The notes under the pieces: model-generated
Database searches by the model: none
Told to the model about the DNA's origin: nothing
What the model saw: only the letters and a program-made list of their open reading frames with translations
Source: UBA947 sp031550975
GTDB lineage: Bacteria > Cyanobacteriota > Vampirovibrionia > Gastranaerophilales > Gastranaerophilaceae
Direction: 5' to 3'
NCBI GenBank assembly: GCA_031550975.1
Contig: JAVBOC010000008.1
Location: 61,824-125,823 of the forward strand
Length of the DNA: 64,000 bases
Made by a program: the position numbers and the translations under genes
Shown here: positions 58,294 through 64,000 of the stretch, piece after piece
Layout: every line of letters starts with the position of its first letter
Position numbering within the stretch: the first letter of the stretch is position 1

Positions 58294-58381
58294 GTCATGC
58301 TGAACTTGTTTCAGTATCTTCCACCTATGAGTCTTGGATGAGCCGTGCCGGTGGAAGATCCCGAACTAAATTCGGGATGAC
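58294..58381. repeat. Dispersed palindromic element (GTCATGCTGAAC...)
   Basis: GTCATGCTGAACTTGTTTCA and AACTAAATTCGGGATGAC arms with TCTTCCACC and GGTGGAAGAT inner arms. Confidence 0.7.
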
Positions 58382-58393
58382 AATAAAAAGAAG

Positions 58394-58597
58394 CTAGTCC
58401 TTGTGAAACTCTAACAAATCCGAGATCTTGCAATCAAGAGCAATGCAAAGTTTGTCAATTATTTTCAAACCGACATTCTTACGTTTGTTGTGGAGTAACG
58501 CGGAAATGGTTGCTGGATTTATGCCTGTTTCTTTTGCAAGTTTGATAGAAGTGATGTCTCTATCCCACATTATTTCTCTTAATCTAATTTTAATCAT
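58394..58597 (-). CDS. XRE/Cro-type HTH regulator, 67 aa
   Basis: 67 aa, a single helix-turn-helix domain: IRLREIMWDRDITSIKLAKE, TGINPATISALLHNKRKNVG and CIALDCKISDLLEF are typical of small XRE repressors. The ATG lies six bases after TATAAT (plus 58604-58609): likely leaderless. It diverges from the 64-aa gene at 58696, with two direct repeats between them. A small repressor that controls itself and its neighbour is a likely role. Confidence 0.88.
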   Translation of the reverse strand: MIKIRLREIMWDRDITSIKLAKETGINPATISALLHNKRKNVGLKIIDKLCIALDCKISDLLEFHKD

Positions 58598-58618
58598 TCT
58601 AAAATTATAGACTTACTT

Positions 58619-58648
58619 TTGAATATATTGACAGTTTATTGAATATAT
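58619..58648. promoter_or_regulatory. Two direct repeats 20 bp apart around a -35 box
   Basis: TTGAATATAT occurs at 58619-58628 and 58639-58648, two helical turns apart, with TTGACA (58628-58633) between. Candidate operator for the adjacent HTH protein, controlling the divergent 64-aa gene. A -10 box near 58651-58660 (AATGAT or GATAAT) is weak. Confidence 0.45.
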
Positions 58649-58695
58649 GTAATGATAATTATATGTGTTTAATAATAAGGTTCAAATAAATTAAC

Positions 58696-58890
58696 ATGCG
58701 AACGGACAAATTCAAAGAAGAATATTACGAAGATAGAGATTGTTTGTCTATGGCATTGAATGTTCTTTATGACATCTACGAAGGCAAAAACAAACGAGAC
58801 GACTTTGACAAAATATTCTTATCCGTCTGTAATTGCCTAAAAAGACTGGATGCAAAGTTTGATTTTCTTTTTAAGACTAAGTCTCTCTAA
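58696..58890 (+). CDS. Hypothetical protein, 64 aa
   Basis: Not recognised. Acidic N-terminus and a helical body (EYYEDRDCLSMALNVLYDIY, then DKIFLSVCNCLKRLDAKFDF). No signal peptide; four-helix-like hydrophobic spacing is possible. The start has only a weak AAGG upstream. Its end overlaps the end of convergent trkH by 14 bases. Divergent from an XRE regulator, reminiscent of a regulator/effector pair, but nothing specific is recognised. Confidence 0.5.
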   Translation: MRTDKFKEEYYEDRDCLSMALNVLYDIYEGKNKRDDFDKIFLSVCNCLKRLDAKFDFLFKTKSL

Positions 58891-60337
58891 TACTCCAAAA
58901 GTCGCGTTGGAACAGGACTAAGAACGGGATTAATTCCAGACGTCCGACGAGCATGTTAAACATCATGATGATTTTTGTCAGCGGCTGGAGTTTATCAAAA
59001 CTTCCCATTGGTCCAATGTGATCACCGAATGCAGGGCCGATGTTACCGATAGTGGAAATCGAACCTGTCATTGCGATACCGGCATTTTTTTCAATAAGTC
59101 CGATTAAAATTGCGCTCACCCCGACTATACAAAAATAAAAGCATACAAACATAATCGTCTGTCCGATAACCTCTTGCGGTATGCTTTTACCGTCTATTTT
59201 TATGTTCAATACAGCATTTGGATGTAAAATCCGTCTGACCTCGTTTCTCATTGTTTTAAAAACAATCAGCCAGCGCGTAATCTTTATCCCGCCACCGGTT
59301 GAGCCCGAGCATGCGCCGATAAACATTACAAAGAACAACAGAACTTTTTCTACAAAATCCCATCTGGCAAAATCCACAGAAGCGCTCCCGGTTGAGGTGA
59401 TAACACTTGTTACCTGATAGAAGGCGTCAGACAGTCCTTTTGAAACAGAATAATGATTGTGTGAAATCAGTGCTATTGCGATTGCAATTGATATTATAAA
59501 AACAATTGCAGCATAGGTTTTAAATTCTTCGCTTTTGAAAAATAAAATCGGATTTTTCTTTGTGATGGCTCTGTATTGCAGAATAAAACTTGTACCTGCC
59601 AAAAACATAAATGTTGTCATAATCCAATTTGCTGTAATTGAATTATATCCCATTGTGCTTTGAGGATGCGGGGAAAATCCGCCGGCAGAGAGTGTTGATA
59701 GCGAATTGCAAAACGCATCAAATACAGGCATGCCCGCCCACACGAGCAGAGCGGTTTCAATTAAAGTCAAAATAAAATATATTTTCCAAATAGCGGATGC
59801 CGTGTTTTTAATTCTAGGCGTAAGTTTGTCCTCGGTCGGACCGGGAGTTTCAGCAAAAAACATTTGTCTTCCTGCGACCGCAAATTGTGGTAAAATCGCG
59901 ATAAATAATACGATAATTCCCAAGCCGCCAAGCCATTGAGTAAGAGAGCGCCAGAAGAAAAACGCCTGCGGATAATCGTATTTTGTAAGAATAGTGGCGC
60001 CGGTTGTTGTAATCCCGGAAACCGCCTCGAACAAAGCATTTAACGGTGAAAGTCCATAATGAAGATAAGGAATTGCCGCTATTATACTAAACATTACCCA
60101 GGAAGCTGCTACAATAAAAAGCCCTTCGCTTTTTTTAATGTCATTTAAATTTTCAATATCGTTGTTGCCTTTACGTAAGAAATAACCCATTAAAAAAGCA
60201 ATCAATCCGGTGCTTACAAAAGGCAAAATAGACGACCAGTCTTGATAAATTAACGCCACAACTGCCGGTGAGAGAATCACCAGACTGATATAAATCAAAA
60301 TTAAACCGATTGCATTTCCGAGATAATTTAACCGCAT
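58877..60337 (-). CDS. trkH: Potassium uptake channel subunit TrkH
   Basis: 486 aa polytopic membrane protein with four P-loops of the Trk/Ktr family (SGITTTGATIL, STLSAGGFSPH, VTSVITSTGSASVD, ISTIGNIGPAFG), which form the K+ filter. GACSGSTGGGIKITR is the conserved TrkH stretch. The C-terminus MLVGRLELIPFLVLFQRDFW is typical. Works with TrkA, whose gene ends three bases upstream. GGGAG precedes the ATG. Confidence 0.96.
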   Translation of the reverse strand: MRLNYLGNAIGLILIYISLVILSPAVVALIYQDWSSILPFVSTGLIAFLMGYFLRKGNNDIENLNDIKKSEGLFIVAASWVMFSIIAAIPYLHYGLSPLNALFEAVSGITTTGATILTKYDYPQAFFFWRSLTQWLGGLGIIVLFIAILPQFAVAGRQMFFAETPGPTEDKLTPRIKNTASAIWKIYFILTLIETALLVWAGMPVFDAFCNSLSTLSAGGFSPHPQSTMGYNSITANWIMTTFMFLAGTSFILQYRAITKKNPILFFKSEEFKTYAAIVFIISIAIAIALISHNHYSVSKGLSDAFYQVTSVITSTGSASVDFARWDFVEKVLLFFVMFIGACSGSTGGGIKITRWLIVFKTMRNEVRRILHPNAVLNIKIDGKSIPQEVIGQTIMFVCFYFCIVGVSAILIGLIEKNAGIAMTGSISTIGNIGPAFGDHIGPMGSFDKLQPLTKIIMMFNMLVGRLELIPFLVLFQRDFWSIRET

Positions 60338-60340
60338 AAA

Positions 60341-61675
60341 TCAATCTCCCTGAAAAAAGGCCTTGACTTCATCCGCGTCGCTTGAGCGGGTGAAGATTAT
60401 CAAGGTGTCATCTTTATAGATTTCAATATTACCTTTTGGGATTATAATTGAACCATTACGCTGAATCACTGCGATAACCGCGGGTGCTGGAAGTTTCAAA
60501 TCCATAATTTTTCTGTTGTTATATCTTTCAGGAACTGCTACTTCAAGAACCTCTCCTTGTCCGCGTTCAACTGTTGCAAGAATATCAACAGCATTTTCAG
60601 CTAAATCGTTTTTAATTTCGTTTATTGCAGACGTTTTAGCAGAAATCGCCACGTCAATGCCGACTTTTTCAAATAATGACATGTTCGCAACCTTGGAAAC
60701 TCTTGTTATGACACGTTTTGCGCATAGCTGTTTTGAAAGCAGTGAACATAAAAGGTTTTTCTCGTCATTGTTTGTTACTGCAACCACAACATCAGATGAG
60801 CCGATTTCTTCTTCGTGCAAAAGCTCTAAATTCTTTCCGTCGCCGTGAATGATAAGTGAGCTTTTTAATTGCTCAACTAATTCTTTACAGCGGTCGTAAT
60901 TCTTTTCAATAATCTTTGTTTTAATCTTTAGCGCCTCAAGGTTTTTAGCCAGCATCAGACCGACTTTGCCTCCGCCGATGATTGCGACAGATTTTACATG
61001 TCCTCTTTCGTGGAAGAAGGTTCCGGCTAAAATATCGAGCGAGTGCGAAGTTCCCATAAAAATCAATTTGTCATCAACCTGAATTTCAGTATTTCCGGTC
61101 GGAATAAAGAGTTCTCCGTTGCGCGTTAAGCCAACCATTAACGTATCAGCCGTAAAACCGCAGTCTTTAACTTTTTTACCCACCATGGAAAGCCCCGGCA
61201 GCACTTTATATTCTAAAAGCCGTGCGCGTCCGTCGGCGAAATTTTCCACATCAAGTGCGTGTGCCACTGTTACAATCCTAAAAATCTCTTGTGTGAGAAG
61301 TTCTTCAGGCCAGATGATAAAATCAATAAACATATCACAGAAATAATCCTGCGCTTTGTTTAGGTGGAAATTACGCCGATATTCTTCTTTGCTCACTACG
61401 CAAATTGTTCGCACCCCGCCGTATTTTTTTGCTGCAAAACACGCAACAATATTGCCTTCGTCGCTGTCGGTACAGGAGATAAAAACATCAGCTTCTTTTA
61501 TCTGGGCATTGTTTAAAACATCAATGTTTGAAGCGTTTCCTTGAACAAAACTTATATCAAGCTTGTTAAAATTGTCGGTCATATTTTCGTCTATGACTGT
61601 AATATCGTGGTCTTCAAACAATTCTGTCGTCAGAAGCCAGCCAATATCTGTTGCACCATAAATTATAATTTTCAT
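60341..61675 (-). CDS. trkA: Potassium uptake regulatory subunit TrkA
   Basis: 444 aa with two RCK units. Each has a Rossmann NAD-binding motif: MKIIIYGATDIGWLLTTELF (residues 1-20) and SVAIIGGGKVGLMLAKNLEA (about 232-251), and a TrkA-C domain (LPGLSMVGKKVKDCGF; VPERYNNRKIMDLKL). It is the cytoplasmic gating ring of TrkH. The first glycine motif (GATDIG) departs slightly from GxGxxG. The start ATG overlaps the stop of yggT. Co-transcribed with mtnP-yggT-trkA-trkH, a tight run with 3-4 base overlaps or gaps. Confidence 0.95.
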   Translation of the reverse strand: MKIIIYGATDIGWLLTTELFEDHDITVIDENMTDNFNKLDISFVQGNASNIDVLNNAQIKEADVFISCTDSDEGNIVACFAAKKYGGVRTICVVSKEEYRRNFHLNKAQDYFCDMFIDFIIWPEELLTQEIFRIVTVAHALDVENFADGRARLLEYKVLPGLSMVGKKVKDCGFTADTLMVGLTRNGELFIPTGNTEIQVDDKLIFMGTSHSLDILAGTFFHERGHVKSVAIIGGGKVGLMLAKNLEALKIKTKIIEKNYDRCKELVEQLKSSLIIHGDGKNLELLHEEEIGSSDVVVAVTNNDEKNLLCSLLSKQLCAKRVITRVSKVANMSLFEKVGIDVAISAKTSAINEIKNDLAENAVDILATVERGQGEVLEVAVPERYNNRKIMDLKLPAPAVIAVIQRNGSIIIPKGNIEIYKDDTLIIFTRSSDADEVKAFFQGD

Positions 61676-61944
61676 GCTATGAAAGTCCTGAGAATTGTAA
61701 TAACTACATATTGAATAATATTAAGCGCGATAATAGCTATAATTGGCGAGAAATCCAACCCGTTAACCGGCGGGATAACTCTGCGGAATAAATCCAAGTA
61801 CAAATCAGTTATTTGCCGCAACTCTCTCCATGGGCTGTTACCCCAATTGAGTGTTCGAATCCAGCTTAAAAATATTCTCAAAATGATTAAGAAATAAAAT
61901 AAGTTAAATATGTTGTTTACAGCTAAAATTATATTGTTGTTCAC
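61672..61944 (-). CDS. YggT-family membrane protein
   Basis: 90 aa, two membrane segments (about 5-25 and 65-85) with the family core FLIILRIFLSWI..., PWRELRQITDLYLDLFRRVI and PPVNGLDFSPIIAIIAL. YggT proteins are linked to turgor, cell division or photosynthetic membranes in different bacteria; role not settled. Starts with GTG that overlaps the TGA stop of mtnP (GTGA), indicating translational coupling. Confidence 0.87.
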   Translation of the reverse strand: MNNNIILAVNNIFNLFYFLIILRIFLSWIRTLNWGNSPWRELRQITDLYLDLFRRVIPPVNGLDFSPIIAIIALNIIQYVVITILRTFIA

Positions 61945-62744
61945 AGTCTTGATTTTTCCTTTGTATTAGTACATTCGCAGGTGTTTGGCGTTGCAGGGAT
62001 TTTTTCTATCATACCGAACAAAAGTGCTTTTAGGTTAGAAAGATTATTTTCAAATACTTCGCAGACTTCTTTGTGCGAAACCGGCGGAACATCGCCCACA
62101 AGCCCTGCATCATAGTCTGTGATGAGCGAGATATTTACCGGACACATATCCATTTCTTTGACAAGATAAGTTTCCGGGAAAGCTGACATGTTGATGACCT
62201 GCCAACCCTGGTTTGTGAAAAATTTCGATTCAGCTTTTGTAGAGAATCTTGGGCCGTTGATTACAACAACAGTTCCTTCTTTATGAACAGTAATACCCAA
62301 TTCTTGAGCGGTTTCAATCGCTAATTGGCGCAAGGAAGGGCAGAAAGGTTCAGCCGCTGACGGATGAGTTACAATCGGACCTTCAAAAATTGTTGATTTT
62401 CTACCTTCGGTCCAGTCAACAAACTGGTCGCAGATTACGAAATCGCCGGGCTTAACTTCTTTTTGCAAGCTTCCTGCTGCGCATGGCGAGAAAACTCTTT
62501 CAACACCGATTGATTTCATTGCCCAGACGTTTGCGCGGTAGTTAATCATGTGCGGTAAAAGCGAGTGGTTGCGGCCATGACGCGGCATGAAAGCAACTTT
62601 ATGCTCGCCGATTGTTCCGATAAAAAGATTATCGCTTGGCATGCCATAAGGAGTTTCGATTCTTACTTCTTCGATATTGTCCAAAAATTTATAAAAACCT
62701 GAACCGCCAAACACCCCTATTGTCGCTAATTTCTTGTTACCCAT
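61941..62744 (-). CDS. mtnP: S-methyl-5'-thioadenosine phosphorylase
   Basis: 267 aa. Cleaves methylthioadenosine to adenine and methylthioribose-1-phosphate (methionine salvage, polyamine by-product). IGVFGGSGFYKF, MPRHGRNHSLLPHMINYRAN, FSPCAAGSLQKEVKPGDFVI, NGPRFSTKAESKFFTNQGWQ, VINMSAFPETYLVKEMDMCP are standard blocks. GGAGGT precedes ATG 62744; an upstream GTG (62756) would overlap the ribosome binding site. First gene of the four-gene run ending in trkH. Confidence 0.94.
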   Translation of the reverse strand: MGNKKLATIGVFGGSGFYKFLDNIEEVRIETPYGMPSDNLFIGTIGEHKVAFMPRHGRNHSLLPHMINYRANVWAMKSIGVERVFSPCAAGSLQKEVKPGDFVICDQFVDWTEGRKSTIFEGPIVTHPSAAEPFCPSLRQLAIETAQELGITVHKEGTVVVINGPRFSTKAESKFFTNQGWQVINMSAFPETYLVKEMDMCPVNISLITDYDAGLVGDVPPVSHKEVCEVFENNLSNLKALLFGMIEKIPATPNTCECTNTKEKSRL

Positions 62745-62790
62745 TTGTACCTCCACTTTACCTATTTAATTGTAACACAAAATAACAGAC

Positions 62791-62819
62791 TTGATTTTTG
62801 TGTTTCTTTATGTTAAGAT
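62791..62819 (+). promoter_or_regulatory. Promoter of the lytic transglycosylase gene
   Basis: TTGATT (62791-62796), a 17-bp spacer and TAAGAT (62814-62819); predicted start near 62826. Confidence 0.5.
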
Positions 62820-62825
62820 GTCTTA

Positions 62826-62942
62826 CATAAGCAATGTCAATAGAGGTTTTAGACTTTGCCTGAAACGGGTGAGGACACAGAAAAACAAAGCCTTTTTAGG
62901 ACCTCGGCATAGCTTACAATTTACAATAAAGAGGAACAGATC
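62826..62942 (+). promoter_or_regulatory. Long structured 5' leader, possible riboswitch
   Basis: About 117 nt between the predicted start and the TTG codon, unusual here where many mRNAs seem leaderless. TAAGC near the 5' end can pair with GCTTA near 62912; GAGGAC.../GACCTC and a CCTTTTTAGG hairpin lie inside. c-di-AMP (ydaO) switches often control cell-wall hydrolase genes, but the conserved core of that class is not convincingly present. Confidence 0.3.
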
Positions 62943-63575
62943 TTGAGGAAATTATTACTGCTAATGCTTACATTAGTGTGTGTATTTTTTGCACAGGGAC
63001 AATCACAAGCTAATGATGTTAACACGGTAAAAGCAGCAATAGTTAAACATGCCTTGGAGATGGGTGTAGACCCTGCTATGGCATTAAGTATTGCGCGCGC
63101 TGAATCCGGTTTCCGTCAACAAGCAAGAAGCTCACATGGAGCAGTGGGGGTATTTCAATTAAAACCCTCAACAGCAAAAGGATTAGGCTACAATCCATAT
63201 TTGCTAAATGACAACATTAAATGCGGAATTCTGTATTACCAAAGACTTTACAAGATGTTCGGTTCACAAGAGCTCGCTCTTGCTGCATACAACGCAGGAC
63301 CAGCTTATGTAAAAAAATATCGTCAAGTGCCGCCTTATGCGGAAACAAGACGGTTTGTGAACAAAATCATGGCGGATTACAACAACCAAAAACGTAATCC
63401 TGACCCAATCGTTCTAAATGCAAGGTTGGAGAACGCGAAAGTTGTTCCGACAGCTAAACCGGCTGCAAGTGTAAAACCGGTAAATGTCCCGGAAAAAACA
63501 CTAAAGGAACTTGATGTTCAAGTTATAGAACAACAAGCAGAACTTATCATTGAGCCAGAAACAGTAGCTATTTAG
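62943..63575 (+). CDS. Lytic transglycosylase, SLT domain (exported)
   Basis: 210 aa. Residues 1-23 form a signal peptide. The goose-lysozyme-like SLT domain (about 28-145) has the catalytic Glu54 in ALSIARAESGFRQQA, GAVGVFQLKPSTAKGLG, and LALAAYNAGPAYVKKY. A Pro/Val/Lys-rich tail (about 155-210) could reach into the wall. It cleaves peptidoglycan glycan strands with formation of 1,6-anhydro ends. The start is TTG with GAGGA upstream. Stands alone behind the long leader. Confidence 0.9.
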   Translation: MRKLLLLMLTLVCVFFAQGQSQANDVNTVKAAIVKHALEMGVDPAMALSIARAESGFRQQARSSHGAVGVFQLKPSTAKGLGYNPYLLNDNIKCGILYYQRLYKMFGSQELALAAYNAGPAYVKKYRQVPPYAETRRFVNKIMADYNNQKRNPDPIVLNARLENAKVVPTAKPAASVKPVNVPEKTLKELDVQVIEQQAELIIEPETVAI

Positions 63576-63601
63576 AACAAAAATTGAATATTTAAAAAAT
63601 C

Positions 63602-63636
63602 AAGAGCGCGAGGAAATCCCCGTGCTCTTTTCTTTA
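63602..63636 (+). terminator. Intrinsic terminator of the transglycosylase gene
   Basis: AGAGCGCG, loop, CCGTGCTCT with mismatches, followed by TTTTCTTT. Confidence 0.65.
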
Positions 63637-63745
63637 TATGTAGATAGTTGGTTTTATTGGCTTACAAGTAGTTTGTAAATTAATGTAACAAATGCTGGAA
63701 TAGCTTAAAGAATAATGCCCAAAAAGCCGTTAGAATCATGTGGAA

Positions 63746-63858
63746 AGCGCAAGCGAGCAGAGTGCGCAGTGATTGCCGACTCAATTGGCTGTCTGCAGGA
63801 CAAGCGAGGCAATCACGGAGGCACGTTTCACGCGAGCGCAAGCGAGCGAAAGGACAAC
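63746..63858 (+). repeat. GCGCAAGCGAGC repeat cluster with a 9-bp hairpin
   Basis: Units like GCGCAAGCGAGC occur near 63746 and 63835, with CAAGCGAGG near 63801. GTGATTGCC (63769-63777) pairs perfectly with GGCAATCAC (63808-63816). It fills most of the space before the last gene and is far richer in G+C than its surroundings. The remaining part of 63637-63745 shows nothing clear. Confidence 0.55.
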
Positions 63859-63859
63859 A

Positions 63860-64000
63860 ATGGGTTTATCAGCTTCACAAGCTAAATTACTCTCAATAAC
63901 CGCTAGATTAGCGGATAACGAGTTGCATTCGCAGTTTATTACGAATGCTAAAATGCGTCTTGCGACGGATTCAAGTGAAGCTACAGCAGAGTATATGAGA
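63860..64000 (+). CDS. Hypothetical protein, 5' part only (MGLSASQAKLL N-terminus)
   Basis: AAAGGACAACA precedes the ATG at 63860. The visible 47 residues begin MGLSASQAKLLSITARLADN and continue as an amphipathic helix. Not recognised with certainty; similar Ser-Gln-rich starts are recalled from lineage-specific proteins of gut Melainabacteria, but this is from memory only. The gene runs off the window. Confidence 0.65.
   Translation, partial: MGLSASQAKLLSITARLADNELHSQFITNAKMRLATDSSEATAEYMR

Noticed and set aside
58394..58890. Classical toxin-antitoxin pair
   Set aside because: The genes are divergent, not co-directional, and the 64-aa product matches no toxin family I recognise.
62826..62942. 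c-di-AMP (ydaO) or c-di-GMP riboswitch as a firm call
   Set aside because: Context fits and small pieces are suggestive, but the conserved core does not align; listed only as an unclassified leader.
1..64000. tRNA genes, rRNA genes, CRISPR arrays, transposase genes or prophage
   Set aside because: No T-loop/acceptor pairs outside coding DNA, no conserved rRNA segments, no regularly spaced repeats with unique spacers and no transposase, integrase or phage structural genes were seen.

Overview
The window looks like chromosomal DNA of an anaerobic, Gram-negative-type bacterium on the non-photosynthetic side of the cyanobacterial lineage, most likely a gut Gastranaerophilales (Vampirovibrionia, 'Melainabacteria'). 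This is an inference from gene content: LptA/LptC-like proteins, a MlaE-type permease and an autotransporter (outer membrane); reverse rubrerythrin and flavodiiron protein (oxygen defence in an anaerobe); a threonyl-tRNA synthetase without the TGS domain; heptad tandem repeats like cyanobacterial STRRs; and a recurrent N-terminal 'F-(S)-G' tag on lineage-specific proteins. No rRNA, tRNA, CRISPR array or prophage was seen.

Layout. 1-3481: a fused MFS/PlsC acyltransferase/acyl-ACP synthetase, entering from the left. 3.8-12.4 kb: small exported proteins, miaB, two adjacent sigma-like repeat proteins, a second acyl-ACP/CoA synthetase, reverse rubrerythrin and a tagged small protein. 12.4-20.8 kb: glnA, a GH38 mannosidase, an autotransporter, ilvE and a MlaE permease. 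20.9-28.4 kb: a degenerate PilB-like ATPase, a response regulator, a histidine kinase, a third sigma-like repeat protein, dnaA and ruvA. 28.5-34.5 kb: prepilin peptidase, a sigma factor, gatC, a four-helix-bundle protein, pyrG and an MFS transporter. 34.5-41 kb: a winged-helix protein, a YhaM-like nuclease, an acetyltransferase, two zinc dehydrogenases, an unidentified structured-RNA/small-ORF locus and a flavodiiron protein. 41-50 kb: thrS, ssb, an acid-sugar kinase/PdxA pair, secDF and dapA. 50-58.3 kb: lptC, lptA, a TPR protein, dprA, topA, two nucleoside-diphosphate-kinase-like proteins and aroE. 58.4-64 kb: an HTH regulator, trkH, trkA, yggT, mtnP, a lytic transglycosylase and a partial tagged gene.

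The most unusual content: (i) three paralogous proteins with tandem sigma-region-4-like repeats followed by a sigma-region-2-like domain, the reverse of normal sigma order; (ii) the shared N-terminal F-G tag on otherwise unrelated proteins, including a tandem NDK-like pair whose second member has lost the catalytic histidine; (iii) about ten genes whose start codon lies 5-7 nt after a -10 box, implying leaderless mRNAs; (iv) period-7/8 tandem repeats between genes and, in frame, inside genes (miaB, pdxA, GH38, a dehydrogenase, pyrG); (v) ssb enclosed by about 76-bp inverted repeats; (vi) an unidentified structured element at 39.4-39.7 kb.

Starts were chosen by Shine-Dalgarno sequence, -10 spacing and family length. 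All functional names are from motif reading alone; no database search was run.
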